The translations under genes were made by a program, and so were the position numbers. The notes beneath the pieces are model-generated. The model had not been told where the DNA came from. It did no database searches and saw only the letters and a program-made list of their open reading frames with translations. A DNA stretch of 64,000 nucleotides. It comes from Paenibacillus sp. FSL R5-0623. Its GTDB lineage: Bacteria; Bacillota; Bacilli; Paenibacillales; Paenibacillaceae. Below are positions 41,770 through 50,506 of this stretch, piece by piece. Positions within the stretch are counted from its first letter, which is position 1. Each line of letters begins with the position of its first letter. The DNA lies in NCBI RefSeq assembly GCF_037974265.1, contig NZ_CP150233.1, forward strand, positions 4,712,001-4,776,000. Direction: 5' to 3'.

Positions 41770-43614
41770 TTAGGCTTTAGAAGCCATTTTGCGTTGTTTT
41801 TCTGCACGCTCACGCTCGGATTTGTTCAGGATCTTTTTACGAAGACGAATAGATTTTGGTGTAATCTCACAATATTCATCTTCATTCAGATATTCAAGCG
41901 CCTGTTCCAATGAGAAGATAATCGGAGTTTTAATTTTAACCGTATCATCTTTACCGGAAGAACGAACGTTAGTCAGTTGTTTTTCTTTGCAGATGTTAAC
42001 AACGATATCATTGTCACGTGTATGTTCACCAACAATCATACCTTCGTAGATTTCAGTTCCCGGCTCCAAGAAGAGCGTACCGCGATCCTCAACGCCCATC
42101 ATGCCATAGAACGTAGATGTACCCGTTTCAGTTGAGATCAACACGCCTTGGTGACGTCCACCCACTTGACCGGATACTACTGGAGCGTAGCTGTCAAATG
42201 CATGGTTCATTACACCGTAACCACGAGTCAATGTCAGGAAGTTTGTGCTATATCCGATCAAACCACGTGCTGGAATCAGGAACTCCAGACGAACTTGACC
42301 ACTACCTGTGTTAACCATGTTAACCATCTCTGCTTTACGTGCGCCCAGGCTCTCCATTACGGAACCCATGCTCTCTTCAGGGATATCAATCAACAAGCGC
42401 TCAACAGGTTCCATTTTCTTACCGTCAACTTCTCTTACGATAACTTCTGGTTTGGATACTTGAAGCTCATATCCTTCACGACGCATATTTTCAATCAGGA
42501 TACCCAAGTGAAGCTCACCACGTCCGGAAACGATAAATGCATCAGGGCTATCCGTTTCGTCAACACGAAGGGAAACATCTGTTTCTAACTCTTTGAACAA
42601 ACGCTCACGAAGTTTACGGGAAGTTACCCATTTACCTTCACGACCTGCGAATGGACTGTTGTTCACGAGGAACGTCATTTGCAGTGTTGGCTCATCAATT
42701 TTCAGAACTGGCAAAGCTTCCGGGTTGTTAGGGTCGGCAATGGTTTCACCAATGTTGATGTCCTTGATCCCTGCAATGGCAACGATGTCGCCTGCTCCTG
42801 CTTCTTCCGTCTCAATACGTTTGAGACCCTGGAAACCGAACAGTTTCTCGATACGTGCAGTTTTGCTCTTACCATCACGCATAATAACCGTTACCGATTG
42901 TCCTTGACGGATCACACCGCGGTTAACACGACCAATGGCAATACGGCCAAGGTATTCATTGTAGTCCATCAAAGTAACGAGGAATTGAAGCGGTTCTTCA
43001 ACATTTTCGGTAGGATGTGGGATATGACTAACGATGGTATTGTAGATCGCCATCATGTTGTCATCTTGTTTGGCAGGATCATTATCCATGCTGGATGTTC
43101 CGTTCAATGCGGAAGCATATACAACAGGGAATTCGAGTTGTTGATCGTTGGCACCCAGTTCAATGAACAGGTCCAATACTTCATCAATAACCTCAGTCGG
43201 ACGAGCCGCTGGACGGTCAATTTTGTTTACAACAACGATTGGTGTCAGGTTATGCTCAAGTGCTTTACGAAGTACAAACTTCGTTTGTGGCATACAGCCT
43301 TCATAAGCATCAACAACGAGCAATACACCGTCAACCATTTTCATGATACGTTCAACTTCACCACCGAAGTCGGCGTGTCCTGGTGTATCCACAATATTAA
43401 TCAGGTAATCTTTATAAGTTATAGCCGTGTTTTTGGCCAAAATCGTAATACCGCGTTCACGCTCCAAATCGTTGGAGTCCATTACGCGCTCCTGTACCGT
43501 TTCGTGATCTCGGTAAGTACCGGATTGCTGGAGCAACTTGTCAACGAGTGTTGTTTTTCCGTGGTCGACGTGGGCAATAATCGCAATATTGCGAATGTGT
43601 TCTCTTGAATGCAT
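41770..43614 (-). CDS. typA: Ribosome-associated translational GTPase TypA/BipA
   Basis: EF-G-like GTPase that binds ribosomes and helps assembly, especially under cold and other stress. It is 614 aa from ATG 43614 (MHSREHIRNIAIIAH). G1 AHVDHGKT (residues ~13-20), G2 RGITI, G3 DTPGH, G4 NKID and G5 SAL are intact; domain II, EF-G-like domains III and V, and the BipA-specific C-terminal domain (from RGTLFLEPGTEIYEG) follow. The best Shine-Dalgarno (AAAGGAT) is 14 nt away, which is long; no in-frame alternative fits better. A promoter and stem-loop lie upstream. Confidence 0.97.
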   Translation of the reverse strand: MHSREHIRNIAIIAHVDHGKTTLVDKLLQQSGTYRDHETVQERVMDSNDLERERGITILAKNTAITYKDYLINIVDTPGHADFGGEVERIMKMVDGVLLVVDAYEGCMPQTKFVLRKALEHNLTPIVVVNKIDRPAARPTEVIDEVLDLFIELGANDQQLEFPVVYASALNGTSSMDNDPAKQDDNMMAIYNTIVSHIPHPTENVEEPLQFLVTLMDYNEYLGRIAIGRVNRGVIRQGQSVTVIMRDGKSKTARIEKLFGFQGLKRIETEEAGAGDIVAIAGIKDINIGETIADPNNPEALPVLKIDEPTLQMTFLVNNSPFAGREGKWVTSRKLRERLFKELETDVSLRVDETDSPDAFIVSGRGELHLGILIENMRREGYELQVSKPEVIVREVDGKKMEPVERLLIDIPEESMGSVMESLGARKAEMVNMVNTGSGQVRLEFLIPARGLIGYSTNFLTLTRGYGVMNHAFDSYAPVVSGQVGGRHQGVLISTETGTSTFYGMMGVEDRGTLFLEPGTEIYEGMIVGEHTRDNDIVVNICKEKQLTNVRSSGKDDTVKIKTPIIFSLEQALEYLNEDEYCEITPKSIRLRKKILNKSERERAEKQRKMASKA

Positions 43615-43685
43615 GTTTTGTATCCATATCCTTTCCAATTTCAAATCATATCTACTTAAACTTCCCGCAATTTCGCAGGTTACTC

Positions 43686-43716
43686 ACAAAATAAGCGTCG
43701 GTGATATCCCGACGCA
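43686..43716 (-). other. Stem-loop in the typA leader / terminator of the upstream gene
   Basis: Minus-strand GCGTCGG/CCGACGC 7-bp stem with a 7-nt loop, followed by TTATTTTG. It lies 76 bp past the stop of the membrane-protein gene at 43792, but also about 10 nt after the start site predicted from the promoter at 43733-43760. It may therefore be part of the typA mRNA leader. Confidence 0.55.
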
Positions 43717-43732
43717 TGTCTATATCCCTTAT

Positions 43733-43760
43733 ATTATAGTTTATTATAGGTAAAAATCAA
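43733..43760 (-). promoter_or_regulatory. SigA-type promoter of typA
   Basis: Minus-strand TTGATT (43760-43755), 16 bp, TATAAT (43738-43733). It gives an mRNA leader of about 110 nt before the typA ATG, with a GC-rich stem-loop near its 5' end. Confidence 0.6.
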
Positions 43761-43791
43761 GATATTTCGCACGAGAAGACCACTGGGAATG

Positions 43792-44286
43792 TTACCAGCC
43801 TCTCCCTTGACGTCCTCGTCCAAGTAATAACCAGACTCCGCCCAAGATCAAAAGGACAGCAAGTACATAGATTATTCCCGTTTGCAGCAAGGTAAATCCG
43901 AATAATATGATGGACACCGCACCAAAGATCAAAGCTGCAGGTAACACATATTCCGGTCTTCGCCGCTCAGCCATTCCATATTCGAGCAAACCTATGGCGA
44001 TCCCAAGCAAGAATGCTGGCCACAGCCTGCTCATAAGTCCAGCGCCCCATGTATTCGTTATACTGAATAAAACACCATACACCGTTAGTATGCCGGCAGG
44101 AACGAGTGACCATGATGGTGAAATACGCGCATAATATAACGCATGAAGGGCGATGCCTGGCAGCAGGATCAGCAAAGGCCAGAAATTGCGACCAATAAAT
44201 CCAAACACGCCAAACTTGCCAAGCAGAATAACAATTCCCGCAGCTACAATAAATAGTCCAATCGCTTTTTCATTTCTCATCCTCAT
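43792..44286 (-). CDS. Polytopic membrane protein, LiaI/LiaF transmembrane-region-like
   Basis: Function unknown. It is 164 aa from ATG 44286 (MRMRNEKAIGLFIVAAG), with AGAGGTGA 6 nt upstream. About six hydrophobic helices are predicted. The opening AIGLFIVAAGIVILLGKFG and FIGRNFWPLLILLPGIAL resemble the transmembrane region of LiaI/LiaF-type envelope-stress proteins, but no soluble C-terminal LiaF domain follows; the protein ends LLLGRGRQGRGW. No two-component system is nearby. Family placement is tentative. Confidence 0.55.
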   Translation of the reverse strand: MRMRNEKAIGLFIVAAGIVILLGKFGVFGFIGRNFWPLLILLPGIALHALYYARISPSWSLVPAGILTVYGVLFSITNTWGAGLMSRLWPAFLLGIAIGLLEYGMAERRRPEYVLPAALIFGAVSIILFGFTLLQTGIIYVLAVLLILGGVWLLLGRGRQGRGW

Positions 44287-44518
44287 TATCAATCACCTCT
44301 TATACTATGGCTATGTACTTTATTTCTTCATAAGCGATACGCATTCCATGCTGACTGTTGATTTCCAAACCTGTAATCCTGCTACTAGTGTATCCGATGT
44401 TTCGGCAAAAAACTATACTTTATGTCGCACTTTGCGTGCGCCCTTTACCTGTATTACCCTAAAATGTGCAACTTATGACAGCCCATTGGTTGTTGTATTC
44501 ACAAGTGTATTCTCTCAA

Positions 44519-44552
44519 CACAAAACCGCCTGAACCGGACGGTTCAGACGGT
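44519..44552 (-). terminator. Rho-independent terminator after the minus-strand terC gene
   Basis: Minus-strand near-perfect stem ACCGtCTGAACCG/CGGTTCAGgCGGT (one mismatch) with a 2-nt center, then TTTTGTG. It is 31 bp past the stop. The rest of the 44287-44582 gap (296 bp) shows nothing else I can support. Confidence 0.75.
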
Positions 44553-44582
44553 CATATGTTCAAGCTTTTATCCAAAATTAAA

Positions 44583-45242
44583 CTATGCGTTCTTACGCAC
44601 AAATTTATGTGCGCCTCCAATCGCAACCACAAGACAAGCCATTGCTACGGGAAGCAGCGTATGCACCTCTGATGCCATACCTCCCAGCCATTCTCCTAAC
44701 TTGGGGTCTTTCATCACCATCTCACCTGCTGTGAAGGCCAGAATGCCTGATCCGACGAATACAAGAATCGGAAATCGCTTCAACAAACCAACAATTAACC
44801 CGCTCCCCCATACGACGATTGGGATGCTGATTGCAATACCAATGACGATCAAAGCTAAATCTCCATCTGCCAAAGCCGCTATGGCCAAAACATTATCCAA
44901 GCTCATTACAAAATCGGCAATCAGAATGGTTTGAATGGCTTTCCAGGTCGTAGAAGCTTCTCGAATATGTACTTCATCATCATTTTGAAGCAGCAGCTTT
45001 ACTGCAATCCAGAGTAGCAACAGCCCACCTGCCGCTTGGATAAAGGGAATTCCCAGCAACAATACCGCTACAAAGGTTAATACACAACGCAGCAACACCG
45101 CACCAAAAGCTCCCCACCATACCGCTTTTTTGCGTTGTATTGGTGGCAGATCCTTGCTGGCAAGCGCAATAACAACCGCATTATCTCCACTCAACACCAG
45201 ATTGATCATTAAAATTTCAGTTAAAAGCCAGAGTGTATCCAT
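44583..45242 (-). CDS. TerC-family integral membrane protein (copy 1)
   Basis: TerC/YkoY/YjbE proteins are linked to metal-ion export, chiefly manganese loading of exported proteins. It is 219 aa from ATG 45242 (MDTLWLLTEILMINLVLSGDNA), preceded by GGGGGATGAGG. About seven transmembrane helices are predicted. The paired acidic motifs LSGDNAVVIALA and SLDNVLAIAAL in helices 1 and 4 are the family hallmark. It is divergent from a second TerC gene 87 bp away. No yybP-ykoY-type manganese riboswitch is recognisable in that short gap. Metal specificity is inferred only. Confidence 0.88.
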   Translation of the reverse strand: MDTLWLLTEILMINLVLSGDNAVVIALASKDLPPIQRKKAVWWGAFGAVLLRCVLTFVAVLLLGIPFIQAAGGLLLLWIAVKLLLQNDDEVHIREASTTWKAIQTILIADFVMSLDNVLAIAALADGDLALIVIGIAISIPIVVWGSGLIVGLLKRFPILVFVGSGILAFTAGEMVMKDPKLGEWLGGMASEVHTLLPVAMACLVVAIGGAHKFVRKNA

Positions 45243-45329
45243 GTCCTCATCCCCCCACACTAACTTGTATGTCAGAGTTGTCCATGCTATTCTTAATGAT
45301 TGAACCGTATATAAGGAGTGACATATCTC

Positions 45330-46040
45330 ATGGAGCTATTTAGTCCCACATTCTGGCTGGCTTTGCTGAACGTTGTCTTTATTGATCTAATTCTGGCTGG
45401 AGATAATGCCATCGTCATTGGTCTCGCAGCTCGAAATTTGCACCCTTCCGTGCAGAAAAAGGCGATTTTATATGGAACTGGCGGCGCACTTTTGATTCGA
45501 ATTTTAGCAACAGTTGTTGTGTTATGGTTGCTTAAAGTTCCGTGGCTCTTGCTTGTGGGAGGCATACTTCTGATCTGGATTGCCTATAAACTATTGGCGG
45601 ATCAGGGTGATGAACACAATGATGTCCAGGCGGGAACTTCCTTGTGGACCGCAATTCGTACCATCGTAATCGCGGATGCAGCCATGGGATTAGATAACGT
45701 GATCGCAGTTGCTGGAGCAGCCCAGCAGCATCTCGTGCTTGTCATCCTTGGACTCCTGATTAGTGTCCCTATTATCGTCTGGGGCAGTACCCTGTTTATC
45801 AAACTAATTAATCATTTTCCTTGGATTATCTATGTCGGAGCCATTGTTCTCGGGTATACGGCTTCTAATATGATCACTGAGGAACAGCGACTCTTGCCTT
45901 ACTTTACTGAACATCCGGCATTGCGCATTCTCTTCATCGTTGTGGTTATTGCAGGCGTAGTCTTTGCAGGTTATCGCAAACGATCCAGCAGTTCCAGCCA
46001 CAAGGGATCTGACGGGGAACAGCAGCGCTCCTATTCGTAG
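45330..46040 (+). CDS. TerC-family integral membrane protein (copy 2, YjbE-like)
   Basis: Second TerC protein, 236 aa from ATG 45330 (MELFSPTFWLALLNVVF), with AAGGAG 11 nt upstream; an earlier in-frame GTG at 45318 is too close to that site. Motifs LAGDNAIVIGLAARNLHPS and MGLDNVIAVAGAA are intact. The C-terminal tail KRSSSSSHKGSDGEQQ is hydrophilic and absent from copy 1. The two copies share family motifs but are clearly diverged, so this is an old duplication rather than a recent one. Confidence 0.88.
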   Translation: MELFSPTFWLALLNVVFIDLILAGDNAIVIGLAARNLHPSVQKKAILYGTGGALLIRILATVVVLWLLKVPWLLLVGGILLIWIAYKLLADQGDEHNDVQAGTSLWTAIRTIVIADAAMGLDNVIAVAGAAQQHLVLVILGLLISVPIIVWGSTLFIKLINHFPWIIYVGAIVLGYTASNMITEEQRLLPYFTEHPALRILFIVVVIAGVVFAGYRKRSSSSSHKGSDGEQQRSYS

Positions 46041-46075
46041 GCTAAATTAAACTAAAAATTTCATCTGAATACAGC

Positions 46076-46113
46076 AAAGGACTGAACGATATTTCATCGA
46101 ACAGTCCTTTTTG
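46076..46113 (+). terminator. Rho-independent terminator after terC copy 2
   Basis: Stem AAAGGACTG/CAGTCCTTT with an inner CGAT/ATCG stem, ending in TTTTTG on plus. On minus the A-rich side gives a CTTTGC tail only, but it may also help end thiI transcripts. Confidence 0.85.
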
Positions 46114-46161
46114 CAGTTAACATAGCCCTTATTATGTCAGCCATGCTAATTTTTATTGAGT

Positions 46162-47409
46162 TTAGAACCAGTCATCCTTCATGCCATTGTCTTCTGTCTG
46201 ATTCGTTACCACAGAAGTTTCACCGGCATGCAGGGTGATCGTTTCAGTTTGTTCCACCGCCTGATCCACCCATTCTGACAGATGGCTCATTGTTGATTCT
46301 ATTTTATCCACAATTCGAAGATTTGGATTGGTTGAAGGTGACTTTGGCACAAAGAGAGTACAGCAATCCTCATATGGTAAAATAGATATGTCATACGTTC
46401 CGATCTGTTTGGACAGGGTAATGATCTCCTGTTTATCCATCATAACCAGTGGTCGCAACAATGGCAGATCCGTTGCACGTCCAATGACATTCATACTCGG
46501 AAGAGTCTGACTCGCTACTTGGCCCAGGCTATCCCCGGTGATCAGTGCGAGTGCCCGCTCACGCTCGGCAAGTTTGGATGCAATTCGCAGCATTGAACGT
46601 CGCATCAGCGTAATAATCAGATTGTCCTGACCCAGCTGGGTAAATGCCGTTTGAATCTCTGTAAATGGAACCAGATGCAGCTTGATTGTTCCTGCATGAT
46701 CAGCAAGGGCACGCGCCAAATCAATGACTTTCTCTTTGGCACGCTGGCTTGTGAACGGGTAACTGTAAAAATGTACACATTCCACTTCAAGTCCACGGCG
46801 CATGGAAGACCAGGCTGCAACCGGGCTGTCTATTCCACCTGATAACAGTACCATTGCTTTGCCATTCGTACCCAGTGGAAAGCCACCTACTGCCGGAATG
46901 GTTTCGTTGAAAATATAGGTACCCTGATCCCGAATTTCCACTCGCAGCTCAATATCAGGTTGACGAACATCAACACTTAATTGCTGAAATTTCCGAAGAA
47001 TCGGGGAACCAACCAGATGGTTCATTTCGTGGGAAGAGTTCGGGAACTCCTTCCATACCCGCCTTACATTTACCTTGAATGTGGTACCTTCCTTGAATTC
47101 GTCTTCCCTTTCGTCCATAAACGCGACTGCTGTTTTCACAATCTCATCAAGCTCGGATGGAGTAACTTTAACCGGACTAATCGACATCACGCCGAATACC
47201 CGTTTCAGCACCTTAATCAGTTCAGTATGTGATTCACCGCCAAGATCTACATAGACACGGCCATATTCTTTGCGAAGGCTCGCTCCTGGATAAGGTTTAA
47301 GCAAAGCTTTCACCTGTGTAATGATCGTTTTTTCAAATCGGGCACGATTTTTCCCTTTTAACATAAACTCTCCGAAACGGAGAAGCAGCATATCATATTT
47401 CATATCCAT
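46162..47409 (-). CDS. thiI: tRNA 4-thiouridine sulfurtransferase ThiI
   Basis: Adenylates U8 of tRNA and inserts sulfur to make s4U, using sulfur from the adjacent desulfurase. It is 415 aa. An N-terminal ferredoxin-like domain (KYDMLLLRFGEFMLKGKNR) and a THUMP domain (~60-165) are followed by the PP-loop ATPase with LLSGGIDSPVA. There is no C-terminal rhodanese domain, as in B. subtilis ThiI, so sulfur is probably delivered as persulfide directly by NifZ. The start ATG overlaps the nifZ stop as TAATG, showing strict coupling. Confidence 0.95.
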   Translation of the reverse strand: MDMKYDMLLLRFGEFMLKGKNRARFEKTIITQVKALLKPYPGASLRKEYGRVYVDLGGESHTELIKVLKRVFGVMSISPVKVTPSELDEIVKTAVAFMDEREDEFKEGTTFKVNVRRVWKEFPNSSHEMNHLVGSPILRKFQQLSVDVRQPDIELRVEIRDQGTYIFNETIPAVGGFPLGTNGKAMVLLSGGIDSPVAAWSSMRRGLEVECVHFYSYPFTSQRAKEKVIDLARALADHAGTIKLHLVPFTEIQTAFTQLGQDNLIITLMRRSMLRIASKLAERERALALITGDSLGQVASQTLPSMNVIGRATDLPLLRPLVMMDKQEIITLSKQIGTYDISILPYEDCCTLFVPKSPSTNPNLRIVDKIESTMSHLSEWVDQAVEQTETITLHAGETSVVTNQTEDNGMKDDWF

Positions 47410-48557
47410 TACATCCGCCTTTCGAGGGGCCGCAACTGCGCCACCATCTGATGTAAAGCCCGCTCAAGCAAGGCTACATCTTCTTCTGTATGTTCATCTC
47501 CAAGACTAATACGCAATCCGCCACCAGCACAAGCTGCATCTCTGCCCATCGCAAGTAGAGCCCGACTCGGTTCAGCCGAACGCGAAGAACAGGCAGATTG
47601 AGTCGATATGGTTACGCCAAGTTGCTCCAAGGTGTGCAGCGCCACTTCTGCCTTCATCCCGGGATAGGAGAAGTGCACAATATGAGGTGCACCCTCTGTG
47701 CGACTGTTCAATTCAAATTCGGGAATGTCACGTATCATGTCCATCAACCGATCACGGAGCACCGTTGTACGCCGGGCAAAATCAACCTGATCTTCTGCTG
47801 CCATTCGCATGGCCTTTGCCATGCCTACCAGCAAGGCCACGTTTTCTGTGCCTGCTCTTAGGCCTTGCTCCTGTGATCCTCCTGACAATAGTGGCGTAAG
47901 CTCCACTCCACTTCGCACATACAGGAGACCCGCTCCCTTCGGTCCACGAATCTTGTGAGCAGACAGACTGTACAGATCTGCACCCCAAGCGGCAGGTGTT
48001 GCCTTCATTTTTCCAAAGCCTTGAACACCATCCACATGGAAAAGCACCCGTGGTGCTTCCTTTTTGAGCTGTTTGCCGATTTCTGCAATCGGATGGATGG
48101 CTCCCGTTTCATTATTTACATGCATCAGACTTACAAGCACCGTGTCGGGCCTGATCGCGTCTACAACCTGCTGAGCGTTGACCACTCCATCGGAATTCAC
48201 AGGAACTAATGTCACTTCCCATCCCCACTGCTGCAATTGCATAAAACTTTCATACACCGAGGCATGCTCGGTAGCCGTAGTGATGATGTGTCTGCCTCGT
48301 GACTGATAACGTAATGCCGCACCTTTTATCGCGAGATTATTACTCTCGGTCGCACCGGAAGTAAATACAATCTCCTCAGGCTTAACGCCGATTGCCGCAG
48401 CACAGCCGGATCGTGCACGACGCAGCAACTGATGAGCACGCTCTCCATACCCATGGATGGAGGACGGGTTACCAAATTGTGTCTCCATAATTTCGGCCAT
48501 CGTACGAATCACATCGGGATGGGGAGGTGTGGTTGCAGCATAATCAAAATATTTCAA
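47409..48557 (-). CDS. nifZ: Cysteine desulfurase dedicated to tRNA thiolation (NifZ-like)
   Basis: PLP enzyme taking sulfur from cysteine for ThiI. It is 382 aa. It begins MKYFDYAATTPPHPDV. TATEHASVYES has the PLP-stacking His, HVDGVQGFGK the PLP aspartate, SAHKIRGPKG the Schiff-base Lys202, and STQSACSSRS the persulfide Cys323 in a mobile loop. The gene pair nifZ-thiI is the same as in B. subtilis. IscS proper would be expected with iscU/iscR or sufB, none of which is here. GGGAGGTC lies upstream of the ATG. Confidence 0.93.
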   Translation of the reverse strand: MKYFDYAATTPPHPDVIRTMAEIMETQFGNPSSIHGYGERAHQLLRRARSGCAAAIGVKPEEIVFTSGATESNNLAIKGAALRYQSRGRHIITTATEHASVYESFMQLQQWGWEVTLVPVNSDGVVNAQQVVDAIRPDTVLVSLMHVNNETGAIHPIAEIGKQLKKEAPRVLFHVDGVQGFGKMKATPAAWGADLYSLSAHKIRGPKGAGLLYVRSGVELTPLLSGGSQEQGLRAGTENVALLVGMAKAMRMAAEDQVDFARRTTVLRDRLMDMIRDIPEFELNSRTEGAPHIVHFSYPGMKAEVALHTLEQLGVTISTQSACSSRSAEPSRALLAMGRDAACAGGGLRISLGDEHTEEDVALLERALHQMVAQLRPLERRM

Positions 48558-48730
48558 ATGAGGTTAGACCTCCCTTTATCTCTTCGTTCATGAATCTACA
48601 GTGAGCATTGTAACACGATACCCATACAACACAAAAAGACCAACCGGGAACATGCGTTTCAAGCGCTACTGCTCCCACATTTGATCTCATCCTGCCTATC
48701 ATGTGTTTTCACAAATGTCTATCTGTGAGT

Positions 48731-49483
48731 TTAGATCACATATTTCGACTGTGCCTTCTCCACCTTGGAGATATAATTCTGTGTTTCGGAAGGCAAACGG
48801 TTAAGTACACTCATCAGTTCGCTATCACTAGACACGCCCAGACGTGAAACACGGCCCGGTCCTGCATTATATGCAGCAAGTGCCATCTTCACTTCTCCAC
48901 CGAAACGCTGGAGCTGAAGGGAAAGATACTTCGTACCCGCATCAATGTTCTGGGCAGGATCAAATGAATTACTCACACCCAGCCCTGCAGCCGTACCATC
49001 CATTAATTGCATAAGCCCTTTGGCACCCGCGGAGGACACGACATTTGGGTTAAAATTGGACTCTGTGTCAATGACGGCCTTGATCAATGATTCAGGAACA
49101 CCGTATTTGGCACTTGCCTCGGCAATCAAAGATTCATAATCCGTAGGTACAGATGCACCGGAATCCACGATTCCTGTATTGGATGAAGATAATAAAGACC
49201 CAACGATGTTATTGGAGACAGAGGACGATCCTGCCGTATTTATATCCGGATTGTACGTGCTTCCGAGTTGCAGCCACAACAAACCATCACTGGATCTTTT
49301 GGAGACCGTAGCGCTGGAATCCGTATTACTCATCGAATTGGTACCCGTACCTAACAGCCCATCCATCACATTGGCGAAATCCACAGTTGAACCAGCATTT
49401 GGTTGTGATCCACTAGTTTGGTTATTCACATTGGACAATTGCAGTTCCAATAACTGCCGCGATCCGCTTGGATCAATCTGCAT
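48731..49483 (-). CDS. Lytic transglycosylase (SLT domain) with Ser/Asn-rich N-terminus
   Basis: Predicted to cleave peptidoglycan glycan strands. It is 250 aa. Residues 1-115 are low-complexity, rich in Ser, Asn, Thr and Gly, and lack an N-terminal signal peptide or transmembrane helix. The goose-lysozyme-like SLT domain (~117-235) has VIDTESNFNPNVVSSAGAKG, with the catalytic Glu in TESNFNP, then GLMQLMD and AYNAGPGRVSRLG. ATG 49483 has GGAGTGGG upstream. It resembles B. subtilis YjbJ/CwlQ-type enzymes. How it reaches the wall without a signal is unclear. Confidence 0.85.
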   Translation of the reverse strand: MQIDPSGSRQLLELQLSNVNNQTSGSQPNAGSTVDFANVMDGLLGTGTNSMSNTDSSATVSKRSSDGLLWLQLGSTYNPDINTAGSSSVSNNIVGSLLSSSNTGIVDSGASVPTDYESLIAEASAKYGVPESLIKAVIDTESNFNPNVVSSAGAKGLMQLMDGTAAGLGVSNSFDPAQNIDAGTKYLSLQLQRFGGEVKMALAAYNAGPGRVSRLGVSSDSELMSVLNRLPSETQNYISKVEKAQSKYVI

Positions 49484-49604
49484 GAGTTATACCCACTCCC
49501 GTATAATTAAGCGTATTATGACCTTATTCTACATCGTTTTACAACAAGGTTCCATTGTTTTCAAAAAAATATATGAATCTTCCCACCTAACCTGCACATA
49601 TACG

Positions 49605-49650
49605 AAAAAAACCTTCTGTAATTCACCGCATTTGGGTGAGAACAGAAGGC
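49605..49650 (-). terminator. Rho-independent terminator after the membrane-protein gene at 49673
   Basis: Minus-strand CCTTCTGT/ACAGAAGG outer stem and CACC/GGTG inner stem, followed by TTTTTTT. It is 23 bp past the stop. Confidence 0.9.
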
Positions 49651-49672
49651 TGTTGAATGAACATTTTGCACT

Positions 49673-50086
49673 CTAGCGAGCAAATGGAATCATGAAAAAA
49701 TAACTCAGCGTGGCTACAATACCGAGTCCGATGGACCAAGCTCCCGCTGTCTTACGACCATTCACATAAGCATAGTAACCCAGAACGGCTGCCGCTGGTC
49801 CAAGTACGATTGACCACATGAACAAGGACGCGATGCCGAAGGCCAGCCCCATATAACCTGCGACCTTGCCTGTTGACTCCATGACACGGTCTGCCTCATG
49901 TTTCTCAGGTACAGGTTCTGAGCGTTCGGTACCTCCAGTTCTTACGACAGTCGGAGGAGCAACCTCTGCCCCGTATTCTTCCCGATGTGTTTTTCTGGGA
50001 TAATCGACGCGCATACGCTGTTTTTCACCGTCAACATTGGTTTCAGGGCGATCTTTAAAATTAAACTTATTATCGTCATTTTCCAT
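49673..50086 (-). CDS. Small membrane protein with charged N-terminus (DUF4190-like)
   Basis: Not firmly recognised. It is 137 aa. Residues 1-72 are hydrophilic and highly charged (MENDDNKFNFKDRPETN onward). Two hydrophobic segments follow: ~74-105 (GKVAGYMGLAFGIASLFMWS, then a Gly/Ala-rich part) and ~113-134. AAAVLGYYAYVNGRKTAGAWSIGLGI resembles DUF4190-type two-helix proteins. ATG 50086 has GGAGGTG upstream. It lies 36 bp after the DUF1540 gene and ends at a strong terminator, so the two probably share a transcript. Confidence 0.6.
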   Translation of the reverse strand: MENDDNKFNFKDRPETNVDGEKQRMRVDYPRKTHREEYGAEVAPPTVVRTGGTERSEPVPEKHEADRVMESTGKVAGYMGLAFGIASLFMWSIVLGPAAAVLGYYAYVNGRKTAGAWSIGLGIVATLSYFFMIPFAR

Positions 50087-50122
50087 TTGGAAGCACCTCC
50101 GTTATGAAATAGGGATGACTGC

Positions 50123-50341
50123 TCACTTGGGTTTGAACGTGTGACAGCATGTTGCAGAGGATGTGCGTGCATGATCATGGTGATCGGAGTCAAATGTCTC
50201 ACCGGCAAATTCCTCATGCAGACGACGAGTGGCATGTTGGTCAATGTCAATCATGATGGCATCAGCTTGGCAGAAGTTGTTCTCTCCCCAAAAGTTGCAG
50301 TTGGAGACGCTGCATTTGACAATTGGTTTGTCTTGGCTCAT
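50123..50341 (-). CDS. DUF1540 domain protein (cysteine-rich)
   Basis: Small predicted metal-binding protein of unknown function. It is 72 aa. Cysteines are at 10, 15 and 24 (KCSVSNCNFWGENNFC) and a CC pair lies near the end in ATCCHTFKPK. The spacing C-x4-C-x8-C and the closing TFKPK match DUF1540. The middle is His/Asp-rich (FDSDHHDHA). ATG 50341 follows GAGGTGATAAAAA. DUF1540 proteins are common in spore formers; zinc binding is inferred from the cysteines. Confidence 0.82.
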   Translation of the reverse strand: MSQDKPIVKCSVSNCNFWGENNFCQADAIMIDIDQHATRRLHEEFAGETFDSDHHDHARTSSATCCHTFKPK

Positions 50342-50448
50342 TTTTTATCACCTCGACTACTATTGTCTCCCCGCCACAAACCTGATATTCCCCCGTCAAA
50401 ATGCCAGATGATGACATGATCAACCTCGTCTGATCCTTACTGAAAACA

Positions 50449-50475
50449 CAAAAAAACCGCCACAAGGGCGGTTTC
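50449..50475 (-). terminator. Rho-independent terminator after the DUF3907 gene
   Basis: Minus-strand GAAACCGCC/GGCGGTTTT hairpin with a short CTTGT loop and TTTTTTT tail. It is 31 bp past the stop. Confidence 0.93.
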
Positions 50476-50506
50476 GTCCAATTTCATATTCAGGTTTAAA
50501 CGTTCA

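Noticed and set aside
42679..43608. 309-codon open frame on plus, antisense to typA
   Set aside because: It is a shadow of typA; no start signal and no recognisable motif.
45243..45329. Manganese (yybP-ykoY) riboswitch between the two terC genes
   Set aside because: The gap is only 87 bp and lacks the conserved loops; no supporting fold seen.
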